Assembly (NCBI GenBank): GCA_036897095.1
Contig: JAYMSP010000077.1
Location: 26,756-90,755, forward strand
Length of the DNA stretch: 64,000 nucleotides
Source of the DNA: Plantago elongata
Taxonomy: Eukaryota > Streptophyta > Magnoliopsida > Lamiales > Plantaginaceae
Reading direction: 5' to 3'
Positions 25,101 to 35,740 of the stretch are shown in pieces. The position numbers were made by a program, and so were the translations under genes. Below the pieces are notes generated by a model. The model did not search any database and was not told the origin of the DNA. It saw only the letters and a list, made by a program, of their open reading frames with translations. How positions within the stretch are numbered: position 1 is the first letter of the stretch; the number at the start of each line of letters is the position of its first letter.

Positions 25101-26619
25101 GAGCATCACCTAACTTCTGAGCATGAAAGATTTCCGACGCTTATTGTTGGAATGGACGTCTCTCATGGCTCGCCTGATTATTCAACAGCAGCAGTAAGTT
25201 ATTCTCCATAATCTCTGCTATCAAATTCCATCTGCTATTCGTGTACTATATGCTATGAACCCTCTGTGTTAAATTCATCTACAGGTTGTGAATTCGAGAA
25301 AGTGGCCTTATATATCTCGATATCGGGCTACAGTTCGTACACAGGCACCCAAAACTGAGATGATTGATAAGTTGGTTGATGAAGTCGGAAATAGTGATCG
25401 TGGAATTTTCAGGTTATTCGAGTCACCATTGAGTTTCCATTCTCCAAACATGCATCTTGCCATCTTGATGCACAATACTTTGCTACAATGGATTCATCTT
25501 TTAATCAGATGGCTTTTTTAAACTGATGGTTCTGTATATTACAGGGATGTTTTGATGGATTTCTACACGTCGAGCAACAAGAAACCAGTCCGCATTATCA
25601 TTTTTAGGTACAAATTCATTAAGCTATGTTCCTCTATCATCAATATTAATATATACGAATTCCTATATCTGAGCATTCGGGAGAAAAATTTGTTTAAGGG
25701 ATGGAGTTGGTGAGGGCCAGTTTAAGCAAGTCCTGGACATTGAGCTGGAGCAGATTATGAAGGTATGTACCTTAAACAAAAACAGCCAAGAACAGAATTT
25801 ACGTCTAACTACAGAAATATGAATGAGATTGTATTCTGAGTTCAGGCTTGCAAACTGCTAAAAGATACGGAATGGGAACCCAAGTTTACTGTCATTGTGG
25901 CTCAAAAGAGACACCAAACCAGATTCTTCCAGTCCAATTCTGGTTACAATGTTCCAGCAGGTTTGTGAATCAGCATTTACTAATTGTCTGAAGAAAAACA
26001 TTAGCTTCTTTCTGTAACATTTTTCATCATTTTCACATGCAGGTACTGTCGTTGATACTGGAGTCTGTCATCCCAAGAATTTCGATTTTTTCTTGTGTTC
26101 TCAAGCTGGCCCAATTGTAAGTTTATGGGGTGTTTTTCCAGGATTACATTCATACTTACCTAGCTTCTATAGTTCTATTCATACTCTTGATTGTTACCAA
26201 TGACCTCACGATATATAATTCGGTCATGTTTAGGGAACAACGCGGCCTACTCACTACCACGTGTTATATGATGAGACTGGCTTCCCTGCAGATAGCTTGC
26301 AAGAACTCATTCACTCCTTGGCTTACGTGTATGCACATTGTTTGCAAATAATCTTAGTTCAATTTAAAATGGCAGTCTGCTCATCTGTTGTTAGAGTGAC
26401 TGTTATCTATATTTCAGGTACCAGAGGAGCACAACAATCATCTCAGGAGTTGCTCCAATCCGCTACGCACATCTAGCAGCAGAGCAGATGGCTAAGTTTA
26501 TTAATTCAGGCGAGTACTCTGACCGCTCTTCGAGCCAAGGAGGAGAAGGGAGTGTTGCTGCAGTGACTCCACTCCCAAAGCTGAAGGGTGAAGTCAGCAA
26601 ATCTATGTTCTTCTGTTAG
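22117..26619 (+). CDS. AGO4: AGO4-clade Argonaute, tandem copy 2
   Basis: Paralogue of the preceding gene, same strand. The 21 coding exons are 22117-22263, 22349-22554, 22715-22933, 23039-23175, 23256-23353, 23444-23541, 23626-23776, 23861-23977, 24066-24173, 24257-24319, 24391-24504, 24602-24767, 24858-24973, 25068-25193, 25285-25412, 25545-25607, 25699-25762, 25846-25960, 26043-26116, 26234-26328 and 26418-26619 (868 aa). All phases match copy 1, but its last intron is missing ([10 protein letters not shown] is continuous). Catalytic residues are kept ([32 protein letters not shown]) and it ends SMFFC. Differences: four residues lost after MDVSHGSP, four lost at the PAZ/L2 side ([10 protein letters not shown]), and an eight-residue longer N-terminus. 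The open frame over 868 codons suggests function; possible specialisation is inference. Confidence 0.94.
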
Positions 26620-27456
26620 CTCTGGACGCGTGATCTTGTTTTGGGGTTCTCTTAAGACATTTTATGGGTATTTGTGCTGTCGATCGCACCAAATGCAACT
26701 GAGATCACGAATTTGGCCTCGATGGGATTTGAACCTGCATGGGACTCGAACCTGCGACTGAGAGTATATTGTTGCTCTTTTCTTTTTAAAACCCAAATGA
26801 GGCATTTTGTTGGTTAAAGTTATTGTTGTTTTGCTTAGATTTCCTAAATTTTCAGAAGCTTTCTGAAAACTATTCTCAAAAGAATGCCTGAAAACTGGAA
26901 ACTTATAGTATGATTCAAGGTTGAGACACAAATATTGTTGCCATTCTCACAAGTTTGAGGATCCATGCATTGGTAATGAATCTTAAATTCGGATTAATAT
27001 TCTCAATTAATTTTTTGTAAAAGTACTGATTTCGAATGGAGTTTTATGTGAACGGCATCAACCCTAGCTACTCACCGGCAACCATGAACGCTCTGACACC
27101 GGCCGTCTGACCTTTGCACCTGTGATTTCTAACTCTGTTCCATCGCTTAGAGGCGGATTGTTTGAGACTTGTTTTAATGTCATTGTAAATTAATTAATTG
27201 AATGTAGTTATGTTTTTAGATAGTTCATTTAAATACAGTTTTTTAGGGGACTTTGTAATTGAGGAGTCATAAAATGCAAAGCGGCCCTTCCGAAATCTTT
27301 ATTCGCCTATCTTCTTCTCTTCCACCGTTTCATTTCAATTCAATTTCCCCCCATTTTCCTAGGGTTTCTCTCTCTCTTTCTCAACCTTCAACTTCACTCA
27401 ATCACTCACTAAATTAATCAATCCACACCATTTCCCTCCCCAATTGATCCACAACC
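26620..27456. other. AGO4 copy 2 3' region and SUN gene promoter
   Basis: No gene. Near the left it holds two tRNA B-box-like motifs in tandem (26723-26752). The right part (27296-27456) becomes CT-rich, consistent with the leader of the SUN gene. No TATA box stands out. Confidence 0.45.
26720..26760 (-). repeat. Tandem tRNA B-box-like motifs (SINE fragment?)
   Basis: Minus strand: GGTTCGAGTCC (26752-26742) followed by GGTTCAAATCCC (26734-26723), both close to the pol III B-box consensus, 7 bases apart. No A box was found at the right distance, so this is at most a rearranged SINE or tRNA 3' arm. Confidence 0.3.
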
Positions 27457-29306
27457 ATGTCAGGATCGACGGTTTCCATTACCGCAAACCAAGCCTCCAC
27501 CGCTCGCCGCCGTGTCGTCGACAAAAACATCACCGCCCTCGAATCCACTGATCTCGCTGACATCACGGCAACAAAAACCACCACCCACGACACAGACGAC
27601 ACCACGATCTTAAAACCGAAGCCACCGCAGACTCAATCCCGGAGATCCGGTCTAACGAGGAGGCCGCAGAAGTCCGGCTGGATGACTGTAATTAGCGTTC
27701 TCACTAAGAACATTGCGTTGCTGGTGGTTTTGTTGGGGTTCGTGCAGATGATTCGGTGGGTGGTGTACAATGCGGGCAAGGATACGGAGGGTTTGTCGGG
27801 GATATCGGGCGATTTCGATGGGAAGTTTGCTGAAGTGGAGAGGTTTGTGAAGAAGACAGTGACGGCGATGCAGGTACAGGTGGATGCTGTGGATAGAAAG
27901 GTGGAGGAGGGGATTAGTGATGTGAGGAAGGAGTTTGATGAGAAATTGGGGAAGAAGGGTGACGAAATTGATTTGAAGTTGAAGGCGTTGGACGCGAGGA
28001 ATGATGGGATTGAGAAGTTTATTGATAATTTTGCGGCGAAGGGGTATTTGTTGAAGGAGGAGTTTGTGGAGTTTTTTGATGAATTTGAGAAGGAGAGGAA
28101 GAAGAAGGGGGGTGGTGGTGAGGTGAGTTTGGATGAGATAAAGGGTTATGCTAGGGAGATTGTGGAGAAGGAGATTGAGAAACATGCGGCTGATGGGCTC
28201 GGGATGGTGGATTATGCGTTGGCAGCTGGAGGTGGGAAGGTGGTTAGGCATTCGGAGCCGGTTGTGTCTGGTGGCTGGTCTTTGAATGGGAATAAGGGTA
28301 GTCCTGGGGCAGAGAAGATGCTCAGCCCTAGCTTAGGGGAGCCTGGACAATGTTTTGCTCTTAAAGGTGGGAGTGGCTTTGTTGAGGTCGTTCTTAGGTC
28401 ACAGATTATACCAGATGCGTTTACTTTGGAACACGTTGCTAAGGTAATTGTTTGACCAAGCTGCTCAATTTTTTCATTTTCATACTTCATATGTTCTGAT
28501 GATTTAACTGTGGATTACCAATTGTTATCTCCTTTGTATATGTTGTGGTATGGATATTAACTCTTATTTGCCCTAACCTGATGAACATATTATCTTTGCT
28601 ATACATGGTTATGTGATAGGTTAGTATGTGATTTCATGCTCTGTAGTTTTCTCTTGGATTCATGTAATGTGATAACACACGGAATATCGGAACAGGACTT
28701 AATGATGGTGCTGCCTACAACTGTTTGAATGGTCTTAAAGATTATGTGCCGTGTAGCATTGATGACAGGGAAATTGTTATTGGTAACAACAGTTATTAGG
28801 AATTTCAGCTTTCAAATACAAATGTTTATATCGTTCTCCCAGTCATTTGCACATATGTTCTTCAGTGAATCTGCTACTCTGTTCTTTTGCTTGTACAGTT
28901 TGGGCTAAAGTTATATCATATTTTTAGATGGTTTGATGCATCGATGTCATTTCCCCTGTACATGAGTTTCTGTTGAATCATTTCCTTGCCATGTGTACAG
29001 AGTGTTGCTTATGATCGGTCAAGTGCTCCAAGGGCTTGCAGGGTATTCGGATGGTTGCATGGACGAGGTCCTGTTGATGGGCTATTTGATAGTAAGAAAT
29101 TTCTATTGGCCGAGTTTACTTATGACCTTGAAAAGAGCAATGCTCAGACGTACAAGGTGGTGGAGTCTGCTGCTGCAACTATCGTAGACACTATTAGGTT
29201 TGAGTTTACATCCAACCATGGTCATGCTGCTCATACATGCATCTATAGACTACGGGTGCATGGTCATGAACCTAGTGCCGTTCCAATGTTGGAGAGAAAC
29301 AATTGA
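27457..29306 (+). CDS. SUN1: SUN-domain inner nuclear membrane protein
   Basis: Plant Cter-SUN protein (SUN1/SUN2 type), which pairs with KASH/WIP proteins across the nuclear envelope to form the LINC complex. It positions nuclei and tethers telomeres in meiosis. Two coding exons, 27457-28443 and 29001-29306, phase 0, 430 aa. Order: basic nucleoplasmic N-terminus, one membrane helix (about residues 82-103, NIALLVVLLGFVQMIRWVVY), coiled coil (about 120-220), then the SUN domain from about 250. The SUN domain holds SLGEPGQCFAL, AFTLEHVAK at the splice junction, SVAYDRSSAPRACRVFGW and CIYRLRVHG. Length fits Arabidopsis SUN1/2 (about 450). Exon 1 is unusually G-rich on the coding strand, producing a long false frame on the other strand. 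SUN1 versus SUN2 cannot be decided. Confidence 0.95.
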
Positions 29307-30039
29307 TTCGCTGCTTTTATGCTCCAAGCTAGATTTTATCAAGTTGTGTATTGCTCGGTTAACTTTTTGTTTGTTTATTTTGTGTATCATGTAAGGATGC
29401 TTCTGTCTTGTGTTGATATGTGATTAATCTGCTTTGATTGTGCTGTTTTAAACTTCATCTCTGCTTTCAGTTCGTGGATTATTTGATTTCAACCTTGACC
29501 TGTGCAGCTAGCTCATATACTTGTTCTGAGTTGGTGATGAACTGATACTGAAACCAGATTTGTCCTCAATCCTTTTGTACTCAATTATGTCTTTACCAAA
29601 GATAATAGGACTAAAGATTAGTACTTCCACACTATATTGAGTAACCGAGTCACATGATAACATGAAAACAGTAAATGCAACAATATGCACATAGACAAAG
29701 TCATGTTACACTTCTTAACTTGCATATGTTGGTGCAATTATGTTACCGTCTCATTAAATGCACACATTTTCCCATCCCACCGTCCACCAACATACCGTGA
29801 TTATAACTAAACAAAAACAAAAAGGTTTATTGCTCCAAGTTTCAACCTGAAACTGAAAACTGAAGAATCCTTCTCAGATGTTGAAATCTTGAAATAGTGC
29901 CAAGATGACAAGATCTCTAGTCATTTTCAAACTGCCTTTTATGGCTTCATAAATTACTCCCACAGTCCACTCTCTATATGTAAATGAACACATATTTAAG
30001 GCAAGAAAACAAGTAGAATTGATCGATAGAAACCATAAC
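29307..30039. other. SUN 3' region and pectinesterase promoter
   Basis: No gene. TATA-like stretches (CTCTCTATATG near 29970 and CATATTTAAGG near 29991) lie 40-80 bases upstream of the pectinesterase ATG and could serve as its core promoter. Confidence 0.4.
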
Positions 30040-32320
30040 ATGTCACACCTCCATCTCCTTCTACTCCTCTTGTTCACTCTCTTACTTATTCCACCACCAC
30101 CCACCGCCGCATCGCAACCACCATCCACCGTGTGCAAAGCCACCCTCTACCCAAAGCTCTGCCTGACAATCCTCTCCTCCTTCCAACACTCACCCTCCAC
30201 CAGCTACAGCAAATTCTCAATCAAACAATGCCTCAAACACGCCCAGAAACTCTCCCGTTCCATCTCCCATTTCATCTCCAGCCCCAGCAAAATCCAGAAA
30301 TCCAACATGAGCCGGTTCGAAGTTGGTGCAGTTACAGACTGCCTGAGTCTGACTGAGCTGAATGTCGGCTACTTGGAGACGATATCGAGTGAGCTGGAGA
30401 GTGATGCGGGTGAGGATGAGGTTGTGGGGAGAGTGGAGAGCTTGCTGAGTGGAGTGGTGACTAATCAGCAGACGTGTTTTGATGGGCTGGCAGAGGTCGG
30501 GAGTGGTATTGTGACGGCGGTAGCGGAGGTGGTGGGTGGTGCGGATGGGTTGTATAGTGTGGCGCTTGGATTGGTGGCGGAGGGGCTGAGTAAGCGGCGG
30601 GGGAAGGGTGGTCGTGGGAGGAGGGAGGTGGTGGAGGTGGAGTGGGATTGGATGCGCTACTCGACTCAATCTACACTTTCGAAGGTACTTTCCATAAACT
30701 TAGTCTATGAGTAAATTATATGGCCGTGCCTAACCTGTGATATATTCCAAGTCGTCTTTGCATTCATTTCCTATAGAATTACATCAAGATTTTCAGATAT
30801 TGCAACGCAAGTATAGACACTTTAAGTGAACTCATCAAGCACGAGACTTTGTGTCAGATGCAACATTTACAACTTGTAGTAAACTTAACTTTTGTAGTTT
30901 GTTGCTTTACTTTACTCGTATAGTAAGGTCAAAATGTGGCAATTAAGTATTTTATCCTCTTGTTTTATTGAACGTGTTCTATGCAAAGTGCAAATGTATA
31001 TAATGATTTTTAATTTATCAAATGAATATGGCTACAAGCTAAGGTCGTTGAGATTGACAACATATTTGAAATGCAGGTCCTACAGGCAACGAATGATTCT
31101 TCGGGCACAAGGCGTCGTGTCGAGGAGTTGGTTAATGGTGGAGTTCATGTTAACACTATAGTCACCGTGAGCCCGTATGGATGGGAGAACTTCACGTCTT
31201 TAAACGACGCCATTGCTTTTGCACCTAATGACACGGTGATCAGTGATGGATATTTCGTCATTCACTCAAAGCAAGGCTACTATGAGGAGTATGTTGTGGT
31301 GCCAAGAAACAAGAAGTACATAATGTTGATTGGAGATGGGATCAACCGTACTGTTATTTCTGGAAATCGGAGTGTTGTTGATGGCTGGACCACCTTCAAT
31401 TCCGCTACATTTGGTTAGTCTTCATTCGTACAATCATATTTCAAATTCGAGCACCGTGCTTCTCTTTAAATTAATCTGAATAGTTTATAAGCTACTAACT
31501 AGACATTCGGGTAAGATAACTTACAATTTTTGTTGGTTAATTATTCGCATTAACTTTGCTTATCTTGAGATGATGCATTTCATGTTGTACAAATTTGCAC
31601 CAAGCAGTAGTTTACGGGGAAGGATTTGTCGCGATGGACATAAAGTTCGAGAACAGAGCCGGACCATGGAAGCACCAAGCGGTAGCAGTGAGAAACAGTG
31701 CGGATTTGTCCACGTTCTATCGTTGCAGCTTCGATGGCTATCAAGACACACTCTACGTTCACTCCCTACGCCAATTCTATAGAGAATGCGACATTTATGG
31801 TACGGTAGACTTCATCTTTGGAAATGCAGCTGCTGTTTTTCAAAATTGCAACCTGTTGGCCCATAAACCCATGCCAGATCAGAAAATTGCCTTCACGGCC
31901 CAAGGAAGAATTGATCCAAACCAAAACACAGGCATATCGATCCAAAATTGCACTATTGGGCCTGCACCCGATTACGAACTGGACTTGAATTTTACCACTA
32001 GTGCAAATTATCTCGGGAGGCCGTGGAAAGCGTACTCTAGGACGGTGTATATGGAGTCGTACATTGGGAGTTTGATCAACCCTTCAGGCTGGTTAGAGTG
32101 GAACGGGACGAATGGGTTGGATACACTCTACTATGGAGAGTATGGGAACTACGGGCCGGGTGCAAATACGAGCATGAGAGTACAATGGCCCGGTTATAGT
32201 GTGATGAGTGATTCGCAAGCTATGAATTTTACGGTGTTTAATTTTACAATGGGGGATACTTGGTTGCCTTATACGAGTATTCCTTTTTCCGCAGGGCTAT
32301 TGAATTCGTCATCTTCATAG
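30040..32320 (+). CDS. Type I pectin methylesterase with PMEI prodomain
   Basis: Secreted cell-wall enzyme that removes methyl esters from homogalacturonan. Exons 30040-30684, 31077-31413 and 31605-32320 give 565 aa. Residues 1-25 are a leucine-rich signal peptide (HLHLLLLLLFTLLL). A PMEI-like prodomain (about 27-195) has the expected cysteines (STVCKATLYPKLC). The catalytic domain (about 240-550) has all family blocks: GYYEEYV, QAVAVR (Gln about 352), GYQDTLYV (Gln374, Asp375), DFIFG (Asp396) and LGRPW (Arg466). Pro and mature parts are joined by a stretch with GTRRRVEE rather than a clear RRLL processing site. The first in-frame ATG matches the signal peptide. Which pectinesterase subgroup it belongs to is not clear. 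Confidence 0.95.
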
Positions 32321-34800
32321 CTAGATTTTTGTGTAAAAGTATAGATGTTGTAATTGCATTTTGCATATGACGGAAATGCAACACGTACTTAGTTTAGTCA
32401 ATTAGAAGCTGGATAATTTGTGTTGTCTTCTTCATTATGGTTGATTTTTATAATCGGATTCAATATTATGTTAGTTAATTTATTATTGATTTTATTTCTA
32501 AAACATTTAAAATATTTTTGAATTAATAAAGAAATCTGCCTGGAGTAATTTTTGCTTAGTGTTTGAATATATGAAAAATAGGTGCTCATTTCAGATATGG
32601 TTAACTAATTAAAGTAATTAATTTATGGTACCTATTATTCAATATTTTGCTTTATTTAATTATGGTGCATCGTGGTCAATTAATGTTTTGATTTTTTCTG
32701 TCCTAAACACAAATCAAATGTTGACTATGACATAAACTTTGGTAGAAAAATTGAAATTTGAAAATTACAAAAATGACAAATCCCGCGTTGGTTGGAAATG
32801 GAAACAATTTAAATTGCATCATATATTATTCTGCACAAACATACATACTAGTTGCATTCCTTAACAATTGAAACATTCTGTACATATTTGTATGTGTTAC
32901 ATCTTCTTAAACGGTTAAAAAATAACTTAAACTCCTGATTTATTGATTAGAGGTGGAACATCTTAACAACTGAGTTGCATCTCGTTTTATATTGAAGTTG
33001 GACTGTTCCATTTCTTGTAGGTTTACTTTCAACATACAGTTCTTTATATTTCTTAAATTTCGTATCCACAATACTTAGCTGATGTGTGACAAAGAAAATG
33101 TATTAAAAAAATATAAATTAATATTAATCGAATCTCTCATTTTCTAATAACTAAAGAAAAATTTAAGATACATGTGTACAAACAAACATTTAAGGTGACA
33201 TAACCGCCTCGATTCTAGAGCAAGCATACTACGCGAAACTTTTTTACTCACATTTTAAATGTGTATCATTTACATAACTTTGTACATCATCAACATTTCA
33301 GAGTCTAAGGAAGCATATGAAGTAGAATGGAATACAAATACATTGTTAGTCTTATAAACTTTTCCATTCCAAAATGTAAATCTATCTCTGATGATAATCT
33401 TGCTTAACAATTTGCATTTTTTACTAAATTAAGCACTACTTATAATTTATTTAAAGATGTCAGGTTAAGTTAGACCGGTTAGGCCGGAAAATTGGTGTTG
33501 ATCTTTACACCTTCAAACTACATGTGGTTTTTATTTTATAAAACTATAATAGTTTATTATAAGTATTGGATAATTATATACTTATTTTTAAAATATCAAA
33601 AAATGAAAGCGAATAATTTTAACACAACGGTCAAATAGTAAATGTAAACCACTTTCATACGAAGAAAGTGCATACTATCTATGTTCCTTAACAAATGAAA
33701 TATTGTGTACTTTAAGCACCAAGATCGATAAAGTTGGACTATTCCATCTTTAAAAGTATGATGGTGCAAGGTGCACCTTCCATATTGTGAAAAAATCACA
33801 TCTCCACGGGTTTGAGTTTGTGAAATTTTATCATGGTATTTTATCATATTGATCACCATCTGAATTTGAATTTTTACGGAGGTATTTTTCGCTCCACATT
33901 AAATTTTCACTCAAATGATCTTTTAAAAAAGATTAAAATCAACCACAAATACATAAAATACTGGTCTAATAATTAAATTTCACACATCTCTACAAATACG
34001 TGGAAATTCTATCATGAAGCATTATCTTCATACACATTTATAATATTTATTAAAATCAGTGTCCAAACATGTAGTTGATATATGATGCGAGAAGTGTATT
34101 TAAAAAATTACAAAGTAATATTACTCGAATATCTCATTTTCTATTAATTAAAGTACCCTGAAAGATCAGAGATATACGTGTACAAACAAAAATTTAAGTA
34201 CAAATAACTCTAAGATCCACCGTCTAACTTTACGATACGCTCACGCCACGTCGAAAACTCCTTTACTAAAACCAAAACCGCATATCTGTCAAATCTATGG
34301 ATTTTAATAATTAAACTACTCCAGTAAATCTACACTACACGTGTACGTACAAAAAATAAAGATCGTCATATTACCAACACAACCGCCTAAACTTTTAAAG
34401 CATGCGTGCCACGTTGCGAAACTTTTACTCAAACCTTAAACGCGTACCACTTTCATAACTCCGTAACTCATCACACCCCATAAGTTACTACTTACAATGT
34501 CATTAGTTCATCACATCGGTAAATAATAGTAACTGAGTTTACCTAAATCCTACACAATAAAGAAACTACCACTTCCATAATACCAGAAGTGAATCTGATG
34601 GCATTCTGAATTCGACAGATGCATAAAATGGCAAGTATATAAATTTAGTGACGTGTGGTAAATTAAATGCACGCGGTGAAAATGAGATTCTGATAATAAC
34701 TCAAGCCTGGTTATTTATAGTTACTACAAGTAGTAATTTATTACTTTTACTACTCATTTCATTTCCCATTTCTTGGCACCGTCTCATTTGCCTTTTTCTC
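32321..34800. other. AT-rich interval with degenerate direct repeats
   Basis: No gene is supported. At least three worn copies of one sequence are seen, sharing motifs such as ACGTGTACAAACAAA, AACCGCCT and GCGAAACTTTT at about 33165-33250, 34160-34270 and 34335-34420. An earlier shared segment, AAGTTGGACTNTTCCAT, occurs at 32994 and 33730. This looks like an old repeated or duplicated element without coding capacity. Confidence 0.5.
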
Positions 34801-34813
34801 CTGTACCTGTGTG

Positions 34814-34823
34814 TATATATAAG
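34814..34823 (+). promoter_or_regulatory. TATA box of the EIN3-like gene
   Basis: TATATATAAG, followed about 30 bases later by a leader with CTCTCTATATCC. It lies about 115 bases before the proposed leader splice donor at 34932. Confidence 0.55.
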
Positions 34824-34931
34824 CCAAGCCATTTCATTTCATACACACTGCCATATTTCTCTCTCTATATCCGTTCTTATCCAAGTGGGAGCAAAAAAGA
34901 CAGCTGAATATCACTCAAAGGAAATAATTTG

Positions 34932-35717
34932 GTGAGGTTTCATTCATGTCTCTTGATTTGTTGTTCTTGAATTTACTGTTTCATGTTGTACAGACTTAAT
35001 TTGTCAACTCTATGGAGTAAAGGTTGGATTTTGATTGTATCAAAGTCACATCTGTAAGCTGTTTCTTGATATTAGGCTCTTAGCAAGTTGTGTTATTAAA
35101 TTGGTTTTCTGCTAGTTGTGGTGCGATGTTTCTTTTGTGTTTTTAGCTTTTCCTGTATGTTTGGAGTTGTAAAAATGTCATCTTGATGTTAGGGTTTGTA
35201 GATCAGTTGTTGAAAGAAGTGATTTTGAGATAACAGAGTGATCATGGAATGGGGTGTTGGAGGTTTTGTTTTGGTTTGTAAAGAGGTTTGGAGTTGTGAA
35301 AAGTGATTTTGATTTAGGGATTGATGATCAGTTGTTGAAAGAAGCTGATTTTGAGATCATAGAATGAACTTTTGAAGGTTCTGCTTTGATTTTTTGTAAA
35401 AGCGGTTATGTCTAGTGTGTAATTCGTCTAAAGGTGTTTGTTTTTACTATTCATAGGGCTGTCAGGTTTGCTAAAATAGGATTTCAGGGATATTTGTGCA
35501 TGAGATCATCTGTTTTGATAGTTTTGCTTGATCTGCTTGATCATTTTTTTCCTTTTTTTGTTCTTAGATCTGATTGTGTGGTTTTCGGAGGATTCTTTGT
35601 GTTGTTTTGTGATTTGGATATCTCATTAATTGATCAAAGGATAACACTCGTGCATTTATCGGGTTATCCCGTTTAGTCAACGGTTAGAAGCGAACTTAAT
35701 CATAAGTTATTTAACAG
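34932..35717 (+). other. Probable 5'-UTR intron of the EIN3-like gene
   Basis: Donor TTTG|GTGAGG at 34932 and acceptor TTTAACAG ending at 35717, 23 bases before the ATG. The interval is T-rich, as plant introns are. EIN3 family genes commonly have an intron in the leader and none in the coding region, which fits. Confidence 0.55.
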
Positions 35718-35740
35718 GTGTGTATTGGAGCTAATTGGGA

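Noticed and set aside
25545-25607. Loss of the catalytic glutamate in AGO4 copy 2 (FRDVLMDFY against VRELLEDFY in copy 1)
   Set aside because: Counting against human AGO2, the catalytic Glu (E637) lies in the RQEIIQDL segment, which corresponds to KTEMID in plants. Both copies keep that Glu, so the change is not a loss of catalysis.
27652-28251. 199-codon open frame on the minus strand
   Set aside because: It is antisense to the SUN coding exon, whose G-rich codons leave the other strand free of stops. The translation is a Leu/Ile/His-rich string with no family.
30217-30669. 150-codon open frame on the minus strand
   Set aside because: Antisense to the pectinesterase prodomain exon; its His/Pro/Thr-rich translation is a composition effect.
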